From an uncultured Ruminococcus sp. (GTDB lineage: Bacteria; Bacillota; Clostridia; Oscillospirales; Acutalibacteraceae): a stretch of DNA of 30,079 nt. A program made the translations under genes and the position numbers. The stretch is from the NCBI GenBank assembly GCA_902773035.1, contig CACYDB010000070.1, positions 1 to 30,079 on the forward strand, read 5' to 3'. Below, piece after piece: positions 1 through 6,689 of the stretch. The stretch's first letter is position 1; each line of letters opens with the position of its first letter. Below the pieces are notes generated by a model that saw only the letters and a program-made list of their open reading frames with translations, did not search any database and was not told the DNA's origin.

Positions 1-1
1 A

Positions 2-28
2 TGGTCGAGGTGACAGGACTTGAACCTG
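2..28. repeat. Left attachment core (displaced tRNA 3' end)
   Basis: This 27-bp stretch is identical to 30049-30075 in the same orientation. On the minus strand it reads as the end of a T-arm, the 3' acceptor strand CACCTCG, a discriminator A and CCA. The next base on either side differs between the two copies, so identity stops exactly at the core. No tRNA body continues to the right of this copy, so it is the duplicated 3' end left by integration, and host DNA should begin just left of position 1. Confidence 0.93.
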
Positions 29-74
29 TGAGTAAAAGTCTAAAAACGGCATAAACAGTGATGTTCACCTTGTG

Positions 75-96
75 CGTGGCAAGAACGTGGCAAGAA
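75..96. repeat. Left arm-type repeat pair (candidate integrase arm site)
   Basis: Two perfect tandem copies of the 11-mer CGTGGCAAGAA (75-85 and 86-96). The same 22 bp, in the same orientation, occurs near the other end at 29906-29927. Repeats shared by both arms of an attachment site are what the N-terminal domain of lambda- or Tn916-type tyrosine integrases binds. That role here is inferred from position and identity. Confidence 0.65.
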
Positions 97-131
97 ATAC
101 CCCTCACGGCGTAATGCTGTGAGGGGTTATT
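96..131. terminator. Terminator-like hairpin in left arm
   Basis: CCCCTCAC (100-107) pairs with GTGAGGGG (119-126), extended by flanking A/T pairs with one bulge, around an 11-nt loop. The plus-strand 3' side is T-rich (TTATTGTTTA). It may act on both strands: against host read-through from the left, or at the end of the lytic transcript coming from the right. Confidence 0.5.
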
Positions 132-457
132 GTTTATCTCTCCCACTGAGCCGCATTGTTAAGAGGCGCGGGGAGTCAACATCATAGTTTATAGTGGAAT
201 GGGTATATTTGTCTGTTTAACGAGCTCGCCTAAGTGTCCTTGCTGTTTCCTTCATTTATTATAACCGGGATAACTCACGCTCGCTCGGGCTTATTACCAC
301 ATTGGACTCACCTCATATGAAAATAGGTCGTACTCATTTTGCAAAGGACAAAGATGTCCTCAGCAAGTTACAAGCAAGTTAAATAATTCAGTTATTAAGC
401 CGAATCATTGACTTATCGTGCATAACTGATGAAGTTATGCAAATTAGATTTCCTTTT

Positions 458-1243
458 TCATTTCCGAACCAACTCCCCGAGCTTTTTGATGAAGATCTCT
501 CCGGCGACGCCTGTCTGTTTATACCCAAGCTTTTTCAATGCCTGGTTAACCGCCTTCTCGGTCCCGTTTCCAAACGACTGATTATTGTCGAAGATTGCGG
601 ATACAATTCCCTTTTTGCGAGCGATAAAGAGGAGCTGCTTGACGGAGAGAACGCCGAGGGTTTTATCGCCCTTCTTGAAGCCTGTAGTGTCAAGCACCTT
701 TCCGACGGGCTCTTTGTCGGCGAGTGAGGCGAAGTCGGGAGTTATAAAACCGCGTATGTACTTACCGTTGACGGCAATCGTCCTGTAGCCGCAAGCGTTG
801 TCCTTGTTTCCCTCGAACACTTTGATTATTTTGCCGTCCAACTGTACGGCGGCGACAATTCCGACGTGTTCGGGAGCTCCTGTGTTGTCGCCGACTCCGT
901 TGTCGTCCCAGTCGTAGAGTATCAGGTCGGCGACCTTCGGCTTGTAGCCGTCGTTTTCCTGCCAGATACCCGCGTCCTTTGCGAGCTGTATCATTCGCGA
1001 GCACGAACATTCAACGCAAGGGAATATTTTCCCTTTGCCCTGTCCTGCCAGTCCTGCCTTGATGTAAGCCGCACTTGCGGTTGTAGCACACCACGGGTCG
1101 TTGACGGTCATTTTATAGCGCGAGCAGAGTCCTGAGTCGTTGAAGATTTTCAGAATCTCTTTGTGACCCACCGAGCCCTGCTTTACGCCGTTGTATTTAA
1201 TAATACCCGCGAGGACTTTATTCCTGAGGTCTGTTTCTTTCAT
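458..1243 (-). CDS. Endolysin, CHAP-type peptidoglycan hydrolase
   Basis: Predicted lytic enzyme of 261 aa that cuts peptidoglycan at the end of infection. The N-terminal two thirds look like a CHAP/NlpC-P60-type amidase: a catalytic Cys in DPWCATTASAAY (about Cys52), a His in PEHVGIV (about His126), and the acidic DWDDNG loop between them. The last roughly 70 residues resemble a small wall-binding or peptidoglycan-binding-like domain. The start at 1243 is chosen because AAAGGA lies 8 nt upstream; the 14 residues before it in frame have no such site. It overlaps the upstream holin-like gene by 26 bp and is the last gene of the late operon. No signal peptide is visible, so release should depend on a holin. 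Confidence 0.85.
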   Translation of the reverse strand: MKETDLRNKVLAGIIKYNGVKQGSVGHKEILKIFNDSGLCSRYKMTVNDPWCATTASAAYIKAGLAGQGKGKIFPCVECSCSRMIQLAKDAGIWQENDGYKPKVADLILYDWDDNGVGDNTGAPEHVGIVAAVQLDGKIIKVFEGNKDNACGYRTIAVNGKYIRGFITPDFASLADKEPVGKVLDTTGFKKGDKTLGVLSVKQLLFIARKKGIVSAIFDNNQSFGNGTEKAVNQALKKLGYKQTGVAGEIFIKKLGELVRK

Positions 1244-1559
1244 CTGTATCGTCCTTTCCTGTGATAATTGCATTGATATTGACATTATGCTTAATCATAT
1301 CGCGCATAATATCAAGCGCCTCGTCGACACACTCTGAGAACGCACGCCAGGATATGACCTTTGTCAGAACGGGGAACGCCTTGATAGCAAGGTCGTAGGC
1401 GTAACGAAGCTTGAGCTTGCCCGTGCCGCCGCCGAAGAGCTGCTCGCTCTCTGTGACAGCATACACAAGCCAGTTCTTGAATGAATCGTAGCGTGCCGAT
1501 AAGATGAGCAGCACCGCGAAAATCAGGGCGAGGGATAAGCATATAATAAATGGAATCAT
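1218..1559 (-). CDS. Holin-like membrane protein (LLH-like)
   Basis: A 113-aa protein with one N-terminal transmembrane segment (about residues 2-21), then the soluble stretch VYAVTESEQLFGGGTGKLKLRYAY split over residues 32-55 and a helical tail. The Ala-Glu/Gly-Thr-Gly-Lys-x-K pattern followed by a Tyr-rich helix matches small LLH-like holins of clostridial phages as I know them. It sits directly before the endolysin and overlaps it by 26 bp. Its ATG overlaps the preceding stop in an ATGA junction. It could instead be an accessory lysis protein, because another membrane protein lies two genes upstream. Confidence 0.65.
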   Translation of the reverse strand: MIPFIICLSLALIFAVLLILSARYDSFKNWLVYAVTESEQLFGGGTGKLKLRYAYDLAIKAFPVLTKVISWRAFSECVDEALDIMRDMIKHNVNINAIITGKDDTDERNRPQE

Positions 1560-1726
1560 TCAAATCTTTCCTTTCTCTTCTCGATCGGCAAGAAGTACGG
1601 ACACAAAAAGAACTTGCGCTTGATTATGCGCGGGTGAACTTCCTCGCCGCAACACCTCTTGCCCTCTGTGCAGAATCCAGTTTTGAGGTTTTCCTCAAAA
1701 CATCGGTCATAACTCTGAAAATTCAT
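1556..1726 (-). CDS. Small Cys-rich protein inside the lysis cassette
   Basis: A 56-aa ORF that I do not recognise. It has five cysteines (including CTEGKRCC and a later single Cys) and a basic C-terminus. Supporting evidence is positional: a GAGG lies upstream of the ATG, the start overlaps the end of the previous gene by 20 bp, and the stop overlaps the next start as ATGA, the tight packing seen through this operon. In-frame sequence upstream of 1726 is a shadow of the holin-like gene and was excluded. The cysteines suggest metal binding or disulphides; no function is assigned. Confidence 0.5.
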   Translation of the reverse strand: MNFQSYDRCFEENLKTGFCTEGKRCCGEEVHPRIIKRKFFLCPYFLPIEKRKERFE

Positions 1727-2021
1727 CGGAGTCGTCCTCAAACTCTGCGTCGTCGAAATCTTCCTCGGAGCCGTCAAGCTCCGAGGATTTTTCAATTTTC
1801 TTGCGATTCTCAAGGGCTGATTTCACGAAATATCCGACAAGACCATATCCCATCGGGGCGCCGACATAGCCGCCGAGAATAACCTCAAGGTTTATGAGCT
1901 CGGGTGTCGTGAATAGTTGATATGTAATGATGAACATACCCCAGATACCCACAACGAACCAGAATACAACTATCGCGGTTATGACGCGCTTTGAGAATCG
2001 TCCGTGATTGTTTTTATCCAT
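1707..2021 (-). CDS. Putative holin, two membrane segments, acidic tail
   Basis: A 104-aa protein beginning MDKNNHGRFSKR, with hydrophobic segments at about residues 13-35 and 43-66 and a strongly acidic C-terminal tail (runs of D and E). Two membrane passes with a charged tail, in a cassette ending in an endolysin, fit a holin. The start at 2021 has AAGGTGG 6-8 nt upstream; the longer frame from 2144 overlaps the coiled-coil gene and has no ribosome binding site. Which of the two membrane proteins here forms the lethal hole cannot be told from sequence. Confidence 0.55.
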   Translation of the reverse strand: MDKNNHGRFSKRVITAIVVFWFVVGIWGMFIITYQLFTTPELINLEVILGGYVGAPMGYGLVGYFVKSALENRKKIEKSSELDGSEEDFDDAEFEDDSDEFSEL

Positions 2022-2022
2022 A

Positions 2023-2265
2023 CTATTCCACCTTCTTTTCGAGGCCGTCAAGTCTGTGATTTGCGACTTTGATTTTTTCGTCAACAATGTCAGCGCGTTT
2101 TTCAAGAGAATATGTGCGCTCAATAAGGTTGTTGTGTTTGTCAACTTTCTTTTCGAGCTGTTCTATTCTGTAGTTTGTCAATTTGCTATTCGCCGCTATA
2201 CCGATTAGGGAGCCCAAAGCTGAGCCCCCTAAACCGATAAGGGCTATGATGATTTCGTTAGGCAA
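2023..2265 (-). CDS. Membrane-anchored coiled-coil protein (XhlA-like position)
   Basis: An 80-aa protein with an N-terminal Gly/Ala-rich membrane segment (about residues 5-25, ALIGLGGSALGSLIGIAA) followed by a heptad-rich coiled coil (LEKKV, LEKRAD, LEKKVE). This is a familiar small protein between tail-tip and holin genes in clostridial phages, comparable in layout to haemolysin XhlA-type lysis helpers. The start is TTG, with a GAGG about 12 nt upstream, so initiation may be weak. It ends 1 bp before the next start. A lysis-helper role is inferred from position. Confidence 0.6.
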   Translation of the reverse strand: MPNEIIIALIGLGGSALGSLIGIAANSKLTNYRIEQLEKKVDKHNNLIERTYSLEKRADIVDEKIKVANHRLDGLEKKVE

Positions 2266-2326
2266 TTTGTTTTAAAACCTCATTTTTTTATGTAAATTGA
2301 AAGAGTTTAAGCAATTAAATCACCCT

Positions 2327-3226
2327 TTACGGTGTGTATTCGTAATTAATAGTACATTCTTCGGGTATTCCTGCATTAAGCACGTTTGTAATAGCTTCCC
2401 ATTCCGCTTGCGTTCCTGTGTAATATATATTAACTAGTGAAGTACAGCCAATAAAGGCGTTGTCCCCTATGCTTACAACGCTTTTAGGAATAATAACGTC
2501 ATTCAAAGATTGGCAATCATTAAAAGTGTTTATTCCTATACTTATAACTGTATCGGGAATATCTACATTTACTAATGAGTCACAACCATAAAACGCTGCG
2601 TCGCCTATTGTTGTTACTCCTTGCGGGATTGAAATACTTTGTAGTCTACCACTTCCGTAACAAATATATTGAGGAATTTCAGTTATATTTTTTGAAAAAA
2701 CAATAGTTCTTAATTGTTCGCAAAAAGCAAAAGGTGCCCCCTGTTGAAAAGCTATGTAACTCTCGATTGTTGTAACAGTATCAGGCATTATTACTTTTGT
2801 TGTAAGTTTATCATTTTTAAATGCGTTATAACCTATTGTTGTAACTCCGTGAGGAATTGTCACAACTATTGAATTTTCTTTAAGATTTACGTTTGCTTTA
2901 GTTAATCTTCCTTCAAAAATTTCAAGATTTTCCTCATAATAATCGCCGCCCGCAACTTCAACATTAGCCTCTGCGTACTCTGTTACGTCGTATTCGCCGT
3001 TTTCAGTAATTTCAATTGTACCCGTCGGCTTAATACCTATTTTGTCGGGTAGCACCTCTGCTATAACGTCTAAGATCTCGCTTATAGTGTCGTCAGTAGA
3101 CTCCAAATAGCCGCCCGCGTCAAGTGCCTTTACAAACTCGGTTAAACTATCCGATATGCTTTTTGTCTTTACGTTATCGCCTGTTATGTTTTCAACAAGC
3201 TTGTTTAAACTATCTTTGATTGTCAT
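2327..3226 (-). CDS. BspA-type leucine-rich-repeat tail-tip protein
   Basis: A 299-aa protein. Residues 1-60 are a helical N-terminus, 60-90 a short beta segment (IEITENGEYDV), and from about 105 onward come BspA/TpLRR repeats of about 23 residues: IPHGVTTIGYNAF, MPDTVTTIES, IPQGVTTIGDAAFYGC, IPDTVISIGINTF, IPKSVVSIGDNAF. Such repeats are known from surface adhesins of gut and oral bacteria. As the last tail-module gene, behind a BppU-like protein, it is a candidate receptor-binding or host-surface protein. AAGGAGG lies 7 nt before the ATG. The gene is A+T-richer than its neighbours (22 G+C in the 60 bases 2461-2520), which suggests separate acquisition. Confidence 0.75.
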   Translation of the reverse strand: MTIKDSLNKLVENITGDNVKTKSISDSLTEFVKALDAGGYLESTDDTISEILDVIAEVLPDKIGIKPTGTIEITENGEYDVTEYAEANVEVAGGDYYEENLEIFEGRLTKANVNLKENSIVVTIPHGVTTIGYNAFKNDKLTTKVIMPDTVTTIESYIAFQQGAPFAFCEQLRTIVFSKNITEIPQYICYGSGRLQSISIPQGVTTIGDAAFYGCDSLVNVDIPDTVISIGINTFNDCQSLNDVIIPKSVVSIGDNAFIGCTSLVNIYYTGTQAEWEAITNVLNAGIPEECTINYEYTP

Positions 3227-3238
3227 TTTATTTCCTCC

Positions 3239-4738
3239 TTAAGTTTCAAGCGCGGTTAATCTGCTGTCAATAGAATTGAGTTGTTTTGAAATTCCGATAA
3301 GTAAAAGCTGTCCTGCGTTAAAATCGCCTTTAAACACAAAGGTCAATTCGCCCGTTCCTGTGATTGTGACGTCGAGCTCGGCGTTATCAACATAAACCGT
3401 CGTCAAATTCGGATAGTACGTCAGTAAGGTAGATTTTGAGATTGTTGTGACGTTTTTATCAATATACGCATAAACGGCGGTTGTGTTAGGACTCGGAAAA
3501 CGCGTGTCCTGAGAAACGTCAATAAGCTTGCCGTCTGTGGCAAAAATAGCATTGATCGTTGCGTAGTCGGCTTTTTCGGGAACGGCGGTTTCAAGGGCAA
3601 TAATCCGCTGCTGTACCGCTGTTTTTAAAGCACTGAATGGGATAGTGCCTGTCTTGATACCTCTTTCGCCGTCAATCCTTGCGCTACTCCACGAGCCCGC
3701 CGAGAACGTCGGAGCTATTGAATTGATTATTCGGGCCAACGTTATCGTGTTGTAACTATCGTCATAAGCGGTTAGTGTCTGAATGTTGTTGTTGAATTTC
3801 AAACTGCAAACAACATCATTAGCCTGCGCGAAATGTAAGCTTGTTTTTAAATCATTTCCCGCTACAAAGATAAACTCGGCATTTTCGTAACAATACGCCG
3901 CAGAGTCGAGGTCTGACAACTGTGCGACGGTGCCAATGGCGATGATCTCAGCTTCGTTTTCCTCTATAGCTTGCAAACGCTCATCAAGGTTTGCATAAGC
4001 GCCGCGAGCGGTGATAACTTCATCGGTTATTCCGACTTTTGCTACCCATACCCAGTCACGCCACGTTCCATTGATTTTTACGCGGGTTTTAATTCCTTCC
4101 GAACCCTCAAAACGCCATTGAGCATTTGGATTGAAAACGCCAACAAGGTAGTTTTTATTATCGGAGATAACGTTGTATAGTGCGTTTGGTTGTGTGCAGT
4201 CGTCAAATGAAGTTGCGGTGCCTACAAAGTCGAGTTTATCAAGAATATCATCTTCGTCAGCTGTAAGCCGCTGCGGTAAGGTTTCATATGTACCTCGCGC
4301 GGCGGCGACTTCCTGACAGATTTCCTCTACCGTTCCAAAACTTTGAGGCGTAACTTGAGAGTGTGTACCGATGTTTTCCGAGACTACAGCCTTGAATCGC
4401 GGGAGTACAAAAACTTGTCCGTTTGTTGACTCAATCCTTATGTCAATGAACATCTTGCCGGGAATAAGCATAGGCGTTTCGCCTGATTTGTTGGAAATAT
4501 CAAGCGTAACGATATTCGGGAGAAGCTTGTCGCCTTCGAGCTCAGAGGTTATAAGAAAACCGTCAATCGCGATCGCCGCCTTAACCTCGTCGCTTGCGTC
4601 AAGATCAATCGCCTCTCCGTTGTCGAGAATTGCGACGCGGAGAATAAGCGAATCTGTGTTTAATTCGTGGTTTAATATGTTGACGGTGGACGGGTAGTCG
4701 TCCGATATGTCAACGATTATGTTTTTTGTTAACTGCAA
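3239..4738 (-). CDS. Baseplate upper protein / tail fibre, BppU-like
   Basis: A 499-aa protein. Residues 1-125 look like the BppU N-terminal domain (LTKNIIVDISDD, ILRVAILDNGE, LDASDEVKAAI, MLIPGKMFIDIRI), which docks on the phage tail. Then comes a linker with VEEICQEVAAARGTYETL and fibre-like segments, with two short helical stretches (RGAYANLDERLQAIEENEAE and near residues 365-385) that look like trimer coiled coils. The C-terminus (QLNSIDSRLTALET) also looks like a trimerising coil. The start codon is TTG, with GAAGGTG 6 nt upstream. Role: baseplate scaffold carrying the receptor-binding part. It lies between Tal and the LRR gene. Confidence 0.7.
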   Translation of the reverse strand: MQLTKNIIVDISDDYPSTVNILNHELNTDSLILRVAILDNGEAIDLDASDEVKAAIAIDGFLITSELEGDKLLPNIVTLDISNKSGETPMLIPGKMFIDIRIESTNGQVFVLPRFKAVVSENIGTHSQVTPQSFGTVEEICQEVAAARGTYETLPQRLTADEDDILDKLDFVGTATSFDDCTQPNALYNVISDNKNYLVGVFNPNAQWRFEGSEGIKTRVKINGTWRDWVWVAKVGITDEVITARGAYANLDERLQAIEENEAEIIAIGTVAQLSDLDSAAYCYENAEFIFVAGNDLKTSLHFAQANDVVCSLKFNNNIQTLTAYDDSYNTITLARIINSIAPTFSAGSWSSARIDGERGIKTGTIPFSALKTAVQQRIIALETAVPEKADYATINAIFATDGKLIDVSQDTRFPSPNTTAVYAYIDKNVTTISKSTLLTYYPNLTTVYVDNAELDVTITGTGELTFVFKGDFNAGQLLLIGISKQLNSIDSRLTALET

Positions 4739-4749
4739 AAGTTCACCTT

Positions 4750-5913
4750 CTATCTTTTTATGAATTTATCGTATTTTATGAACAAGTCCGAAAGAGTGAC
4801 TTGTCTTTCTCCTACGGTCAGCGACTGCCATCGTTCATTGAGAACGTCAAGCTCTGTTTCGGTTATACGCGCACGCGTTGAAGTTCCGAAGTTATCAAGA
4901 ACTATATCAACAGTATCACCGAGCCCGAGTCTTTTCATCTCGTCGAGCTCAGAGCGGTGTGTTACCGTTATTCCCGCGAGAATCGAGCCGAGATTTTCAC
5001 TCCGCGCATAGCTCGCGGCGAAGCCTGACATTTTCGTCCGAGCCTCCGCAAAGCCTTCACCCGCTGTGTGAGTTCCGACTGAGTTTGAATAGACTTTAAG
5101 TTTTTTCGATTTTGCCGAGCAATCGTACAAAAAGACTTTTCGGAAGTCGCTTTGACTATGTTCTATCGGCGTCAGGTTTCCGACAAGCGTCAAGTCGGTT
5201 TCTGTCGCCATATCTCTAACGGTTCCATACGGCAATATGTGAGTGTACGTGTTTGTGATTTCTTCGGTCTGCTTACAATCGGTGATGTTTCTTCCATATC
5301 TCAGCGCGAAATTCTGTACAATTCCAATATCGCGGTTGTAAGTGATCTCGTAATTGTTAAACTTGAAATAACCGCGCCACGTATCGAGAAATGAACCTTC
5401 TTTGCCTCCGAGAATATCGCCGAAGGTTTCGGGCTTTGTCAATCCCAGACTGAAATCGGCTTGCGTCAAAATATCCGAGCCAAATGTGAACGGAGGTACC
5501 GCAAGTCCCATTGTCGTCATTTCTGCAATTAAGGCATTCCAGACGTCGAAAGGATTTGTGTTTTCCATTACGTTTTCATTTTCGTCGGCATATACAGTGG
5601 AGCCGGCTGTGATGTACTGATTTGCGAGCGACTTGACGTGTTCACCGTATACGTTGATTTTACCGTTAATCAACCTTTCAGTTTTGGTTATAATGAACAG
5701 TTGCGGAGGCAAGCGAAAGTCAACTATCGCCTCGATCATTCGTTGCGAACGCAGATACCCGGCTGTGTTGTCGTTGACAGAGGTCGTCAGCTCGAGCGTG
5801 ATCTCTCCGTTAAGCGCCGATTTTGTAAAACACTTTTCAGCGCAGTTGACTCTGCCCCTGAATGTTCTCTGTGTGCCTGTCGCGTTATCGGTCGTGTAAA
5901 CTCTCGGAAGCAT
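4750..5913 (-). CDS. Tail-associated protein (Tal / gp18-like)
   Basis: A 387-aa protein in the position of the tail-hub protein that caps the tube and contacts the baseplate. It has hallmarks of the phage tail-hub family: LPRVYTTDN at the start, an early YLRSQRMIEAIVDFRLPPQLFIITK region, and HILPYGTVR later, followed by a domain with RSELDEMKRLGLGDTVDIV typical of the OB-like terminal hub domain. It lacks the long C-terminal peptidase or lysozyme extension seen in some Tal proteins. The ATG at 5913 has GGAGGT 8-9 nt upstream and shares one base with the Dit stop (TAATG). The 8 in-frame residues upstream would need a GTG start without a ribosome binding site. Confidence 0.75.
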   Translation of the reverse strand: MLPRVYTTDNATGTQRTFRGRVNCAEKCFTKSALNGEITLELTTSVNDNTAGYLRSQRMIEAIVDFRLPPQLFIITKTERLINGKINVYGEHVKSLANQYITAGSTVYADENENVMENTNPFDVWNALIAEMTTMGLAVPPFTFGSDILTQADFSLGLTKPETFGDILGGKEGSFLDTWRGYFKFNNYEITYNRDIGIVQNFALRYGRNITDCKQTEEITNTYTHILPYGTVRDMATETDLTLVGNLTPIEHSQSDFRKVFLYDCSAKSKKLKVYSNSVGTHTAGEGFAEARTKMSGFAASYARSENLGSILAGITVTHRSELDEMKRLGLGDTVDIVLDNFGTSTRARITETELDVLNERWQSLTVGERQVTLSDLFIKYDKFIKR

Positions 5914-6689
5914 TATAAGAACCTCCAATTTGGGCACGCTCGAACGCTTGTAACGTACTGCAACGATGAGCTGTCGGCAAAATATATTTCAACGATGTTT
6001 TTTTCGTTTGGCGCAAGAGCGGCGGGTTCATCAACATTTAATCTTCTGATTGTCGCACCATTTTTGAGCATAACTTGTTGATTTTTGCCGTCAATAAAAA
6101 GGCTATTTAATTCTGCCGAAAATGTGAGGTTTTCGTAGTACGCAATTGATCCGTTAACGCTGATACGAATACTCGCCGTGCAAGGCTGCATACTAATCTG
6201 ATAGCTTGCCGCTGCCGCAAGCCCGTAAGGGTTGATTAATTCTACCGTATACTTGTTGTCGGTGAGGCGAGCTTGACGATAGATTTGTCCGTCGTCGGAA
6301 TACCAAAACGGTTCTCGGTCAAAACTGAGAACGGATCTGTGAAGTCGCGGTATTTCGCGAACAACCTCGCCTATGTTTTGTAAAACCGCTCGCGTAGAAG
6401 CTCTCGGGTGCAGTGTGTCCCTAAATTCCTGATAACCTCTCGCGTAGGCTATCCAGTCGAGGAACTTGTCGACTTGCTGTGATGATCTTATCCGCGTTTT
6501 ATTCACGAGATTGATTTCCCGCTGCATAGGTACGTTTTTATAACGATTATTGTCAAGGTAGATGTTTCCGCTGCGTCCGGGTATTTCAATCATCTCATAA
6601 TCATATTCGGCAATCTCTTTTTGAGGGGAGGCTGTGAGCCTCCCGCCAAATTCAGAGAGCCAGTGACCCGCGAAAAATATATCTTCCAT
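5913..6689 (-). CDS. Distal tail protein (Dit)
   Basis: A 258-aa protein, the usual Dit length, forming the ring between tail tube and hub. The N-terminus has the Dit-like pattern of a short beta segment, then IEIPGRSGNIYLDNNRYKNV and an RSSQQVDKFLDWI helix, followed by LHPRASTRA and the SVLSFDREPFWYSDD region. The C-terminal half is a beta sandwich (ISMQPCTASIRISVNG, NGATIRRLN). AAAGGGGCG lies upstream. The ATG follows the tape-measure TAA with no gap. Gene order tape measure-Dit-Tal is the standard siphovirus arrangement. Confidence 0.8.
   Translation of the reverse strand: MEDIFFAGHWLSEFGGRLTASPQKEIAEYDYEMIEIPGRSGNIYLDNNRYKNVPMQREINLVNKTRIRSSQQVDKFLDWIAYARGYQEFRDTLHPRASTRAVLQNIGEVVREIPRLHRSVLSFDREPFWYSDDGQIYRQARLTDNKYTVELINPYGLAAAASYQISMQPCTASIRISVNGSIAYYENLTFSAELNSLFIDGKNQQVMLKNGATIRRLNVDEPAALAPNEKNIVEIYFADSSSLQYVTSVRACPNWRFL

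Larger units (their letters stand above)
29..457. other. Left arm of the prophage, no gene seen
   Basis: About 430 bp between the left core and the endolysin stop codon. I find no ORF with a convincing ribosome binding site on either strand. It holds the integrase-arm-like repeat (75-96), a terminator-like hairpin (96-131), a short hairpin at 345-360 (AGGACA/TGTCCT), two 9-bp direct repeats AGCAAGTTA at 362-370 and 373-381 with an 11-bp period, and a 7-bp hairpin at 420-440 (GCATAAC/GTTATGC). There is no lysogenic conversion gene at this end. Confidence 0.6.

Noticed and set aside
762..1010. Arg-rich minus-strand ORF within the endolysin
   Set aside because: An alternative frame of a gene whose catalytic motifs are clear; the Arg-rich composition is typical of a GC shadow frame.
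437..1135. Plus-strand ORFs at 437-727, 585-788 and 866-1135
   Set aside because: They lie antisense to the endolysin, have no ribosome binding sites and overlap each other; they are shadows of the real frame.
1707..2144. Longer version of the two-pass membrane protein starting at 2144
   Set aside because: The first 41 residues overlap the coiled-coil gene in another frame and lack a ribosome binding site; 2021 has AAGGTGG.
2327..4738. Diversity-generating retroelement target in the tail-tip genes
   Set aside because: No reverse transcriptase gene and no template/variable repeat pair are visible.
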